DNA of 64,000 nt, taken from Amycolatopsis granulosa (GTDB taxonomy: Bacteria; Actinomycetota; Actinomycetes; Mycobacteriales; Pseudonocardiaceae). The stretch lies in assembly GCF_011758745.1 (NCBI RefSeq), contig NZ_JAANOV010000001.1:2976001-3040000 (forward strand), in the 5' to 3' direction. The notes under the pieces were generated by a model. That model worked only from the letters and a program-made list of their open reading frames with translations. It did no database searches and was not told the DNA's origin. The position numbers and the translations under genes are program-made. Positions 50,817 to 58,966 of the stretch are shown here, piece by piece (position 1 is the stretch's first letter; each line of letters opens with the position of its first letter).

Positions 50817-52613
50817 GTGCTTGCACCGCCCTGGCTCGACGTACTGGACGACACGGCCCACGTCTGCGCCACCCAGCGCCGTCCCGACCTCGTGGACCGG
50901 ATCCGCAGACGCAGAGCGCAGCTGCTCGACGAGAAGCTGCGGGTGGTCGTGATCGGCGAGGCGGGCCAGGGCAAGAGCCAGCTGGTGAACGCCCTGGTCA
51001 ACGCGCCGGTGTGCGCGGTCGGTGAGGACGCCACGACGACCGTGCCCGCCGTCGTCACCCATGCCGCCACCCCGACCGCGGCGGTCGTCACGGCCGGTCC
51101 GCGGGTCATCGAAGGCCCCGCCCGGGAGGCGGTGCCGGTCGATGCGGTCACCGGCCAGGCCAACCGGGACGCGGTCGCGGTGAGCGGCCCACCGGTCGTG
51201 CGGGCCGAGGTCGGCCTGCCCCGCGCGCTGCTGTCCGGCCTGGCGCTGGTCGACACCCCGGCGCAGGCGGCCATGGACACCGTCGACTCGGCCGACGCCG
51301 TGCTGATGGCCACCGACGCGACCAGCGAGTTGTCCGCGTCGGAGATCCACCTGCTCGAGCAGGTGATCCGGCTGTGCCCGACGGTGCTGGTGGTGCTCAC
51401 CAAGATCGACCTGGTGCCGGGCTGGCGGACCGTCGCCGAGCGCAACCGCAGCCGGCTCGACCAGCGCGGCCTGGCGGCGTCGATGATCCCCGTGTCGGCG
51501 GCGCTGCGGCTGGCCGCGGCGCGCACCGGTGATCAGGAGCTCAACGCCGAGTCGGGATTCGGCGAGCTGGTCCGGTGCCTGCACCGCGACCTGCCCGGCC
51601 AGGCGGATCTGCTGGCCCGCCGCTCGGTGGCGGCGCTGAGCACGACCGCGGTGGAGTCACTGCAGAACTCGCTGCACGAGGAGTTCGCCGCCACCCAGCA
51701 ACCGGACAACGGCGACACCGTCGCGCGCTGGCGGGCGGCCGGGCACCGGCTGGAGAAGCTGCAGCGCGACGCGAGCCGCTGGCAGACGATGCTGTCCGAC
51801 GAGGTGTCCGACCTGATCTCCGACGTCGAGTTCGACCTGCGCGACCGCACGCGCAAGATCCTGGTCGAGGTCGACGAGTACTTCGACACCGCCGACCCGG
51901 CGAAGACGTGGGACGAGTTCGAGGCGTGGTTGCGGGAGAACCTCACCGCGGTCGCCGAGACGAACTCGGAGTGGCTGCTGGACCGGTTCGAGTGGATCGC
52001 CCGCAAGATCGCGCGCCAGGTCGCGCCGCACCGCGAGGACGCGCTGCCCGACTCGCTGCCACGCGACATCCCCGGTGACGCGGTCGGTGACCTGCGGATG
52101 CCGCGGGTCGAGCGGTTCGGCGTCGGGCAGAAGCTGTTCGTCGGCATGCGCGGGTCCTACAGCGGGCTGCTGATGTTCGGTCTGGCGACGACCATCGCCG
52201 GGCTGCCGCTGATCAACCCGATCTCGCTCGGCGCCGGCGCGGCGTTCGGCGCGAAGAGCGTGTTCGAGGAGCGCGGCAACCGGCTCAAACGACGCCAGCA
52301 CGCCGCGAAGACCGCCGCGCACCGCTACGTCGACGACTTCTTCCTCCGCTACGGCAAGCACAGCAAGGACACCGCCCGGCAGATCCACCGCGCGCTGCGC
52401 GACCGGCTCAACGCGATCGCCGACGAGTTGCGCGGCGAGATCACCGAGACCGCCAAGACGTTCAAGCAGGCCATCGACGAGGACAGCACCCGCCGCACGG
52501 CCCGCGCGAACGAGATCCGCCGGATGATGGAGGAGCTGAACGTCCTGCGCCGGCGCGCCCAGGCCCTCGCCGCGCCGCCCCAGCTGCCGACCCAACGGGG
52601 GATCACCGCGTGA
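50817..52613 (+). CDS. iniA: IniA-like bacterial dynamin GTPase
   Basis: 598 residues from GTG 50817. P-loop GEAGQGKS at about 47-54, switch region with Thr in GEDATTTVPAVVT, G3-like LVDTPAQAA (Gly of DxxG lost), G4 LTKIDLVP; long helical stalk, a hydrophobic paddle near residues 445-475 (SGLLMFGLATTIAGLPLINP) and C-terminal helices. Mycobacterial IniA is a membrane-fission dynamin that helps survival under membrane-active drugs (established knowledge). Stop overlaps the iniC start. The in-frame extension upstream includes the terminator hairpin and is not used. Confidence 0.88.
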   Translation: MLAPPWLDVLDDTAHVCATQRRPDLVDRIRRRRAQLLDEKLRVVVIGEAGQGKSQLVNALVNAPVCAVGEDATTTVPAVVTHAATPTAAVVTAGPRVIEGPAREAVPVDAVTGQANRDAVAVSGPPVVRAEVGLPRALLSGLALVDTPAQAAMDTVDSADAVLMATDATSELSASEIHLLEQVIRLCPTVLVVLTKIDLVPGWRTVAERNRSRLDQRGLAASMIPVSAALRLAAARTGDQELNAESGFGELVRCLHRDLPGQADLLARRSVAALSTTAVESLQNSLHEEFAATQQPDNGDTVARWRAAGHRLEKLQRDASRWQTMLSDEVSDLISDVEFDLRDRTRKILVEVDEYFDTADPAKTWDEFEAWLRENLTAVAETNSEWLLDRFEWIARKIARQVAPHREDALPDSLPRDIPGDAVGDLRMPRVERFGVGQKLFVGMRGSYSGLLMFGLATTIAGLPLINPISLGAGAAFGAKSVFEERGNRLKRRQHAAKTAAHRYVDDFFLRYGKHSKDTARQIHRALRDRLNAIADELRGEITETAKTFKQAIDEDSTRRTARANEIRRMMEELNVLRRRAQALAAPPQLPTQRGITA

Positions 52614-53857
52614 GCCTAGCCGCGCGGACGCGGGCGGTGCTCCAGGAAGCCGTCGGCGTCTACCAGGACAGCCCACGCGCGACGAGCTGGCTGCAGCGCC
52701 AGCTGACCCGGTTCGACGACCCGCTGCGCCTGGCGGTGGTCGGGCCGAGCGGGTCCGGTCGCTCGACGCTGGTCGCCGCGCTCGCCGGGGAGCCGCCGCA
52801 AACCGAGATGACCTGGTTCCGGACCGCACCGGGGCGCTCGGGGGACGAGCTGATGCTGATGGACACCCCGGCGATCGACGGCGGTGCGGCACCCAGCACG
52901 ATCGAGGGGATCAGCATGGATGCCGACGCCGTGCTGTACCTCGTGCGGCGCCCGTCCGGAGCGGATCTCGGTTTCCTGCACACCCTGCAGGACCATCCGG
53001 TCGCGCGCGCGGCCCCGGTCAACGCGCTCGTCGTGCTCTCCCGGGCCGACGAGCTGGGCGGGGGGCGGATCGACGCGGTGATCTCCGCGCGGCAGGTGGC
53101 GCGCCGGTACCGGGTGGCGCCGCAGGTGGCCGGGTTGTGCCAGGACGTCGTGCCGGTGGCCGGGCTGCTCGCCGCGGCCGGGCGCACGCTCACGGAGCCG
53201 GAGTTCTCGGTGTTGCGCACGCTCGCGGCGATACCGCGGGCGGAGCTGGAGCCGGGGTTGCTGTCCGCGGACCGGTTCGCTGCGGTGGAGTTCCCAGCGC
53301 CGGTGGCCGCGCCCGACCGCGCCGCGCTGCTCGGCCGGTTCGGGTTGTTCGGGGTGCGGCTGGCGGTGACGTTGATCCGCCGTGGCGCGGACACGTTGCC
53401 CGCGTTGGCCGGGCAGCTCGTGCCCCGCAGTGGCCTCGCTGACCTGCGGGAGGCCATCGACGGGTACTTCGTGGCGCGGCGGGACGTGCTGAAGGCCCGT
53501 TCCGCGTTGATCGGGCTGGAAGTGGTGCTGCGCATGGAACCGCGGCCGGCCGCGGCGGGGTTGGCCGCGGAGCTGGAACGGCTGCTGGCGGGTGCCCACG
53601 AGTTCCGGGAGCTGCGGCTGGTGTCCGCGCTGCGAACCGGACGGACGTCCTTTTCCACCGAGCTGACCGCGGATGCGCTGCGGCTGCTGGGTGCTGCGGG
53701 CACCTCCCGCACCGAGCGGCTGGGCGGCGAACAGGTGCTGCCGGCCGTGCGGCGATGGCGGGACCAGGTGGAGAACCCGGAGCTGAGCGCGCGGCAGCGG
53801 CGTGCGGCGGCGGTCGTGGTGCGCAGCTGCGAAGCGATGGCGAACGGGACGATCTGA
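52610..53857 (+). CDS. iniC: IniC-like dynamin-related protein
   Basis: 415 residues from GTG 52610, overlapping the iniA stop (GTGA). P-loop reads GPSGSGRST, with Arg in place of the usual Lys; MDTPAIDGG for G3 and SRADELGGG for G4 are also weak. The rest is helical with RSGLADLREAIDGYFVARRD. It may bind nucleotide poorly and serve as a partner of IniA, as IniC is thought to do in mycobacteria. Third gene of the ini operon. Confidence 0.83.
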   Translation: MSLAARTRAVLQEAVGVYQDSPRATSWLQRQLTRFDDPLRLAVVGPSGSGRSTLVAALAGEPPQTEMTWFRTAPGRSGDELMLMDTPAIDGGAAPSTIEGISMDADAVLYLVRRPSGADLGFLHTLQDHPVARAAPVNALVVLSRADELGGGRIDAVISARQVARRYRVAPQVAGLCQDVVPVAGLLAAAGRTLTEPEFSVLRTLAAIPRAELEPGLLSADRFAAVEFPAPVAAPDRAALLGRFGLFGVRLAVTLIRRGADTLPALAGQLVPRSGLADLREAIDGYFVARRDVLKARSALIGLEVVLRMEPRPAAAGLAAELERLLAGAHEFRELRLVSALRTGRTSFSTELTADALRLLGAAGTSRTERLGGEQVLPAVRRWRDQVENPELSARQRRAAAVVVRSCEAMANGTI

Positions 53858-53880
53858 CGCTACGGACCGTCCGGCCGGGT

Positions 53881-54069
53881 TCAGTCGTCCTCGGGGCCGG
53901 CGGGCTTGAGGTAGGCGGTGCCGCCGGTCGGCATGCGGCGGAAGAAGTCGACGCGGGTGATCGGCCGGCCGCTGGGCCGGTTGCCGGGATCCGGAGACTC
54001 CGGCCGGGGCACCGTCGCTTCGCCGGGCCGGTTTTCGTGCCTCCGGCGCGGATCCCACTGGATCGACAT
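53881..54069 (-). CDS. 62-residue protein coupled to HExxH enzyme (candidate precursor peptide)
   Basis: Starts MSIQWDPRRRHENRPGEATV, is rich in Pro and Arg, and ends with a less biased segment VDFFRRMPTGGTAYLKPAGP then EDD. ATG at 54067-54069 overlaps the TGA of the HExxH gene (TGATG) and follows GAAGGAACC. Size, coupling to a candidate peptide hydroxylase and a distinct C-terminal part fit a RiPP-type substrate, but it has no Cys, so no lanthionine chemistry is expected. No homolog is known to me. Its 3' end is 24 bp from the iniC stop (convergent). Confidence 0.6.
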   Translation of the reverse strand: MSIQWDPRRRHENRPGEATVPRPESPDPGNRPSGRPITRVDFFRRMPTGGTAYLKPAGPEDD

Positions 54070-55316
54070 CAGGTTCCTTCCGACGTGCCTGTTCCGTCCG
54101 AAGAGGACAGTACTCCGCCGCGCGGGGTGGCACGAACCAAGGTCGCCTCCGCCAGCGCACCCAGCACCGCCGCCCGTCCGGCACCGATTTCCGACAGGGA
54201 CCGGCCGGCCGGAGCCCGGCTCAGCTCGACCACCAGTTCGGCGGCTTCCCCGTCCAGCCAATGCAATTCGGGCGGGGTGCCAGGACGTCCGGCGAGCACC
54301 CGGCCGGTGGACTCGATCCGGGCGAGCCGCACCATCGGGTCCAGCGTGTAGTGGCCGTCGCAGATCGAACGGGTGACGGGCGACGGTGGTTCGGGCTCAC
54401 CGCCGTCCCCGAGCAACGTGTGCAGCAGCCACCTGGCGTCGGATTCCAGCGCGTCCTGTTCACCCAGCAGCCAGCGTCCGATCTCCGTCGCCCGCTCGCG
54501 CGCCCGCGTCAGCAGCGAATCCGGGCCCAGTTCCCCCATCTCCCCACGACGAGCGACGTCATCGGCGAACTGGGCCAGGCAGGTGTAGGCGTGGAACGCC
54601 GCCATCACCTGTTCGACCGGCCACACCGCGACCGACCAGGACGGCCGGAACTCCCGCCCCGCGGCGACGTCCGCGCCGAGGAAGTTCCGCGTGATCGCGA
54701 GGTCGAACAGCTTGACGTGGGCGCCCTCGTGGACGACCGCCTCGGCGACCGCGTAGGCCGACGACGGCCGGTCGATCAGGATGAGACCGGGGAACAGCCG
54801 CGACGACGCGGAGATCAGCCCGCCGGAGGTGGCCGGATCGAGGACCACCAGCAGGCCGACGTGCGCCAGCAGGTCGTCGGCGAGCGCAGGGCTGACCTCC
54901 CGCACCTTGCGCAGACCGGCCGCGACCGTGGCCAGCGCTTCGTCGTCGCCGGTCAGCGGTTGTGGCGGGCGCCGTCCGGGCAGGCTCTGGGTCTGGATGA
55001 CCCGCATCGCCCCGGCCAGCCGGTCGTCGGTTCCGGTGACCACGCGGATGGTGAACGGCCCGGCGGGCAGCTCGGTCGTGCGGGCACCGAGGTCGTCGTC
55101 GATCCGGGGGTCGAAGGGCATCCGCCCGGCCAGCGCTTCCCCGATCCGGAACCGGAACAGGGGGTTGTCGAGCTGTGTGACCGGAACCGGCTCGTGCCCG
55201 GGCGCCAGGAGCTCGAGGCCGAGCCGGTACAGCGCGCGGCGCTCCTCGATCACCGCGCCGGCCGGCGCCAGCGCCGCGTGCACGGCCGTGGCATCCGGCC
55301 AGGCAGGTCTGGACAT
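54069..55316 (-). CDS. Candidate alpha-ketoglutarate HExxH-type peptide beta-hydroxylase
   Basis: 415 residues. AEAVVHEGAHVKLFDLAITR carries H196-E-G-A-H200, preceded by PGLILIDRPSSAYAVAEAVV; the pattern and length resemble the HExxH peptide-modification (mod_HExxH) family, now linked to alpha-ketoglutarate-dependent hydroxylation of ribosomal peptides. The C-terminal half has LHWLDGEAAELVVELSRAPA, like a small peptide-binding domain. No signal peptide, so cytoplasmic and not a secreted protease. ATG at 55314-55316. A GntR-type half-site lies upstream and the 62-residue gene is coupled downstream. Family assignment is from memory of motifs. Confidence 0.62.
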   Translation of the reverse strand: MSRPAWPDATAVHAALAPAGAVIEERRALYRLGLELLAPGHEPVPVTQLDNPLFRFRIGEALAGRMPFDPRIDDDLGARTTELPAGPFTIRVVTGTDDRLAGAMRVIQTQSLPGRRPPQPLTGDDEALATVAAGLRKVREVSPALADDLLAHVGLLVVLDPATSGGLISASSRLFPGLILIDRPSSAYAVAEAVVHEGAHVKLFDLAITRNFLGADVAAGREFRPSWSVAVWPVEQVMAAFHAYTCLAQFADDVARRGEMGELGPDSLLTRARERATEIGRWLLGEQDALESDARWLLHTLLGDGGEPEPPSPVTRSICDGHYTLDPMVRLARIESTGRVLAGRPGTPPELHWLDGEAAELVVELSRAPAGRSLSEIGAGRAAVLGALAEATLVRATPRGGVLSSSDGTGTSEGT

Positions 55317-55401
55317 CCGCGCGGCTTCCGGTAGGTGGGGAACAGCCCTGGACCGCGCGAGAGTACAACTCGCACCGGACCCCGCCGCGCAACGGGGCGG
55401 C

Positions 55402-55412
55402 TGTCAGACAAC
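55402..55412. promoter_or_regulatory. GntR-type operator upstream of HExxH gene
   Basis: TGTCAGACAAC (minus strand GTTGTCTGACA) differs by one base from both arms of the GntR operator at 55677-55712. It lies 86 bp upstream of the HExxH gene start, where a repressor could act. Confidence 0.45.
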
Positions 55413-55427
55413 AGACGGATCAGGCTC

Positions 55428-55586
55428 CTAGGTACCCGCACCGAGGAACGAGACGATCTGGACGAACCCCAGCACCGCCAGGACGAATCCCGCCGTCAGG
55501 GTCATCACGATGACCGTTCGCCACCCGATGAGGGTTACTCCGAGAGCCACCAAGAAGATCACAGCGAACAGAGATTCCGGGTTCAT
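55428..55586 (-). CDS. 52-residue two-helix membrane protein
   Basis: MNPESLFAVIFLVALGVTLI then a WRT turn and a second helix (VIVMTLTAGFVLAVLGFVQI). ATG at 55584-55586 follows GAGGAGG with 8-nt spacing, a very strong ribosome site, so the short version is preferred over an upstream in-frame start. It could be a small toxin-like, immunity or transport helper protein. It is divergent from the GntR gene across a palindromic operator and is upstream of the HExxH gene on the same strand. Confidence 0.75.
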   Translation of the reverse strand: MNPESLFAVIFLVALGVTLIGWRTVIVMTLTAGFVLAVLGFVQIVSFLGAGT

Positions 55587-55676
55587 GGCGAAAACCTCCT
55601 CACTGGCCGCGGTGGCTCCGGGCTGGTGGCCCGGCCGCTCACCTGCTGTCGGCATCTGTATGATCGCGTTGCTGTC

Positions 55677-55712
55677 AGTTGTCTGTCAAGCAACTACTGC
55701 TGACAGACAACT
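55677..55712. promoter_or_regulatory. GntR operator: perfect 12-bp inverted repeat
   Basis: AGTTGTCTGTCA (55677-55688), 12 nt, TGACAGACAACT (55701-55712). Each arm also contains a short inner palindrome of GntR type (TTGTCTGTCAA-like). It lies between the divergent small membrane gene and the gntR gene. Autoregulation by the adjacent GntR protein is likely. Confidence 0.65.
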
Positions 55713-55785
55713 TGCGTCTGGCATCTGATCAGAGTTAGGGTTTCTGGAAGCTCGGGGACTCCAGGAGCCACGCGAGAGGTCGACG

Positions 55786-56559
55786 ATGGACGACGAGAGC
55801 TGGGCTCTCTCACCGAACACCCGCAAGCCGCTGCCCGAACTGATCGAGGACAAGATCAGGTCGCTGATCCGCAGCGGCAAGTTCCAGGCGGGCGACCGGC
55901 TGCCCACCGAACCCGAACTGGCCCAGCGCATGGCGGTGGCCCGCAGTTCGCTGCGCACCGCCTTGCAGCGGCTACAGCTCCAGGGCGTGGTCGAGGTGAT
56001 GCGCGGCCGCGGCTGGTACGTCCGGTCGACCGACGTGTCCGAGCACGACGAACCCCTGGTGTTCGACCGGCGCGTGAGCGATGCGGACCTGTTGGAGGTC
56101 CGCATCGCGCTCGAGACCACCGCGGCGAGCCTGGCCGCGACCCGAGCCACGGAGGGCGAGCTGGACGACATCGCGAAGCTGGCGAAACTGCACCAGTCCG
56201 CGTCGATCGACGACAAGGACGAGCTGCTGCAAACCGACGAGGACTTCCACGCCGCGGTCGTGCGTGCCAGCCACAACGAGCTGCTGGACCAGCTGTACCG
56301 GTCGCTGGTGCCGCAGCTGCGCGGGTACCGGCGCAACAGCTACAGCAGCTCCGAGGTGCACGTCCGCTCGGCCAACGACCACAACCAGGTCACCTGGTTC
56401 CTCAAGCGCCGCGACGAGGGCGGCGCCCGCGCGGCGATGGCGACGCACCTGCTCGGCCTGTACACCGACCTGATCACGCAGACCGGCACACCGACCGGCC
56501 GGCGGGCCACGCTCACCACGTACGCACTGGAAGACGAACCGCGCTGGCAGCAGCCGTGA
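55786..56559 (+). CDS. GntR/FadR-family regulator with FCD domain
   Basis: 257 residues. Winged helix: LPELIEDKIRSLIRSGKFQA, GDRLPTEPELAQRMAVARSS, LQGVVEVMRGRGWYV; FCD effector domain with metal-site residues in TDEDFHAAVVRASHN, RSANDHNQVTWF and AAMATHLLGLYTD. FCD ligands are usually small organic acids. ATG at 55786 follows AGAGGTCGACG. Divergent from the 52-residue membrane gene across its probable operator. Confidence 0.9.
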   Translation: MDDESWALSPNTRKPLPELIEDKIRSLIRSGKFQAGDRLPTEPELAQRMAVARSSLRTALQRLQLQGVVEVMRGRGWYVRSTDVSEHDEPLVFDRRVSDADLLEVRIALETTAASLAATRATEGELDDIAKLAKLHQSASIDDKDELLQTDEDFHAAVVRASHNELLDQLYRSLVPQLRGYRRNSYSSSEVHVRSANDHNQVTWFLKRRDEGGARAAMATHLLGLYTDLITQTGTPTGRRATLTTYALEDEPRWQQP

Positions 56560-56635
56560 ATTAAGCCTATCGGCCGCTTTCGCCGTCCCGGCCGCTCCGC
56601 CGATCATGAGTTCTCTCGAACCGGGCGGAGAGGCT

Positions 56636-57799
56636 GTGACAGCTGGGGAGAAACAGCGGCCTGGTGTGCCCGCGCGCCCTGGTGTGCTGCACCTCGCGAT
56701 CGGCCTGGTGGCCGCCGGGGTCGCCGCGCTGCTCGCCGTCGTGTCCTGGCCCGCCGCGGCCGGGTGGCCGACCGCGGTGCACGACGTGCTCGTGGCGATG
56801 TTCCCGCTGGTCATCGCCGCCGGATGCGGGATCGGCGGGTACGAGCTGTTCGTGCACCGGCGGCTGGTGGCGGAGCTCGCCCGGATCTCCGGCCCGCGAA
56901 TCGTGGAGGCGCTGCTGCCCCAGCAGGTGATGGAAACCTTCCTGCACTCGATCTACGGCGACAACGAGGCCAACCGCGACGTGGTGACGGGCGTGCTGGG
57001 CGGCGAGGGGCTGCGGCCGCTCGGCGGGGACCTGACGATCAGCACGCACACCGGCGTGATGTTCGAGCTGAGCGCGGTGGACCACGAGATCTACCACCTG
57101 ACCACGGCGGTGACGTACAGCTTCAAGAAGAACGTGCAGGTGGACCGGTTCATCATCTTCGCGACCTGCGATGCGCTGCTGCGGGACTCGATCAGCGCCG
57201 GCTGCCAGCTGCCGCTGTTCGAGCTGTGGTTCGTGCCGGACAGTTCGCTGTTCGAGAGTTCCGTGGACGACATGCTGCCGTCCGTGCAACTGCGGATCGA
57301 GTACCTCGACGAGGCGGGCCGGCACCACGTGGCATCGTCGAACCGGCTCGAACTGCGCGAGGTGAAGTACCAGCAGTGGGCCGACTACCTGACCTTCTTC
57401 CGCACCAACATGGGCCCCCTCCCCCGCCAGAACACCCTCGACCACCTGTCCGACCTGCGCATCTTCGAATGCGACCTGTCCGACATCGCCGGCGACGACC
57501 ACGCGGTCGCCGCGATCGAGCGCCTGTCGATGCGGGCGACCGCGCTGCAACGCATCGACGACGGATACTGCTACTGGCAGGCGCCGTACCCGTGTTACGT
57601 CGAACGGATCTCGATGTCCGCCAGGGAACTCGCCCTCGACGGCGGCACCCGCTTCGAGTTCCGGGTCGTGCCTTTCACCTTCCGGTCGAACACCGCCTCG
57701 GCGCACTGGCTGAAGGCGGAGGACCTGCCCGACCTCGACGTGCGGTCCTGGCTGCTGCCCGGCCATGGCGTGGCGCTGCTCTGGCGCCCGGCGAAGTGA
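56636..57799 (+). CDS. Unknown two-helix membrane protein with large cytoplasmic domain
   Basis: 387 residues from GTG 56636 with GGAGAGG upstream (ATG 56606 has no ribosome site). Two membrane helices at ~18-45 and ~55-75 (VLHLAIGLVAAGVAALLAVV; FPLVIAAGCGIGGYELFVHR), then a mixed alpha/beta domain: RIVEALLPQQVMETFLHSIY, DHEIYHLTTAVTYSFKKNVQ, FIIFATCDALLRDSISAGCQ and a C-terminal beta-rich part (RFEFRVVPFTFRSNTASAHW). I do not recognise it. It follows gntR by 76 bp and may belong to the same transcript. Confidence 0.7.
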   Translation: MTAGEKQRPGVPARPGVLHLAIGLVAAGVAALLAVVSWPAAAGWPTAVHDVLVAMFPLVIAAGCGIGGYELFVHRRLVAELARISGPRIVEALLPQQVMETFLHSIYGDNEANRDVVTGVLGGEGLRPLGGDLTISTHTGVMFELSAVDHEIYHLTTAVTYSFKKNVQVDRFIIFATCDALLRDSISAGCQLPLFELWFVPDSSLFESSVDDMLPSVQLRIEYLDEAGRHHVASSNRLELREVKYQQWADYLTFFRTNMGPLPRQNTLDHLSDLRIFECDLSDIAGDDHAVAAIERLSMRATALQRIDDGYCYWQAPYPCYVERISMSARELALDGGTRFEFRVVPFTFRSNTASAHWLKAEDLPDLDVRSWLLPGHGVALLWRPAK

Positions 57800-57858
57800 C
57801 GCGGGAAGGCTCACCCCACGACCGGAGCCGAACCACGGCACCCAGCGAGAGCCGCCGG

Positions 57859-58287
57859 TCATCGGTCGTTCGGGGGGATCTCGAACAACCTCGCGACGTC
57901 GGCCAGGTCGCCGCGTCCTACCGCGAGTTCAAGCTGCGTCCCGTAAACCAGGACGACGTCAGTGCGGACCAGGCGGAAACGCTCCCAGGCAGTCCGTCGC
58001 CGCGTCCTAACCGGTGTTGCAGCTACGTAGTCCAGCTCCGTGACAGCCGATCGACGTGAACGCGGCGACCAGCGCGCTCGACCTCGGGACAGCCGCAGGC
58101 GCCCGGACCGCCACCGCGGCAAGCCTCCCTCCGGCCACCGCACCGCGCACCGCAGCCTGATCTCGCCCCCCGACTCGAAATCCTTCCGACGTCTGCGCGA
58201 CACACGTTCCCGCCGCCGATCGGTATCGAGCTCGAAGGACGGAGCCCCCATCAGCGACCCCACCAGGTCGGCGAGCACGTCCCACAT
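57859..58287 (-). CDS. Hypothetical Arg-rich protein
   Basis: 142 residues from ATG 58285-58287. N-terminal MWDVLADLVGSLMGAPSFEL, then a basic beta-like middle (GGEIRLRCAVRWPEGGLPRW, RLRLSRGRARWSPRSRR) and an end VYGTQLELAVGRGDLADVAR. It faintly recalls DUF2550-type small PH-like proteins, but the match is not firm. No ribosome site is obvious. The neighbour downstream on the opposite strand is convergent. Confidence 0.5.
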   Translation of the reverse strand: MWDVLADLVGSLMGAPSFELDTDRRRERVSRRRRKDFESGGEIRLRCAVRWPEGGLPRWRSGRLRLSRGRARWSPRSRRSAVTELDYVAATPVRTRRRTAWERFRLVRTDVVLVYGTQLELAVGRGDLADVARLFEIPPNDR

Positions 58288-58396
58288 CCCGCAGAAGCTA
58301 CCCGCCCCGCGGGACGAGCCGGCCCGGCGAGACCAGGGCACCCGCCACGACACCGGCCAAGGATGCCGGACGCGGCATATGCCCTGGTCACAGACG

Positions 58397-58481
58397 CGGA
58401 AGCGGAGGGATTTGAACCCCCGGTCGGTTTCCCGACGCTCGCTTTCAAGGCGAGTGCATTCGGCCGCTCTGCCACGCTTCC
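58397..58481 (-). tRNA. tRNA-Ser (anticodon TGA)
   Basis: 85 nt, class II. Acceptor GGAAGCG/CGCTTCC, anticodon stem CTCGC/GCGAG with loop CTTGAAA (TGA, decodes UCA/UCG), variable arm with TCGGG/CCCGA, T arm GGGGG-TTCAAAT-CCCTC, discriminator G. CCA is not encoded. Confidence 0.95.
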
Positions 58482-58501
58482 CTGGGCCTCAGGGTAGCTG
58501 C

Positions 58502-58966
58502 TCAGCCGCCCAGGCCATCGAGGTGTTCGGCGACCCTGGAGAACACCGTGGCGAGCACCGCCTGCTCCTCGGGCGTAACCAGGTCGATCAGGTGCGCGCG
58601 CACGCCTGCCACGTGCGTCGGGGCCGCTTCTTCCAGCAGGGCCGCCCCGCCGGGCGTCAGCTCGGCCACGACGCCGCGCTTGTCATCCGGGTCGGGCGCG
58701 CGCCGGGCCAGGCCGGCGGCCTCCATGCGTGCGATCTGGTGCGACAGCCGGCTCTTCGTCGACGCCATCACCGTGGCGAGATCGGACATGCGCATCCGCC
58801 CGTCCGGCGCCATCTCCAGGCACACGAGCACCTCGTAGTCGGTCAGCGAGACGCGGTGCGCGGCGGCCAGTTCGCGGTGCAGCCGCTGGCGGAGCCGTAG
58901 CGTGGCGACGATGTACGCGCGCCAGGCCGACATCTCCGGCTCACTCAGCCAGCGCGCCTCACCCAT
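58502..58966 (-). CDS. MarR-family regulator
   Basis: 154 residues. Winged helix: VSLTDYEVLVCLEMAPDGRM, MSDLATVMASTKSRLSHQIA, RMEAAGLARRAPDPDDKRGV (wing with the DxR motif), then helices for dimerisation. Represses nearby or distant genes until a phenolic or oxidant ligand binds. Starts ATG at 58964-58966. No clear target adjacent; the tRNA-Ser is downstream. Confidence 0.9.
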   Translation of the reverse strand: MGEARWLSEPEMSAWRAYIVATLRLRQRLHRELAAAHRVSLTDYEVLVCLEMAPDGRMRMSDLATVMASTKSRLSHQIARMEAAGLARRAPDPDDKRGVVAELTPGGAALLEEAAPTHVAGVRAHLIDLVTPEEQAVLATVFSRVAEHLDGLGG

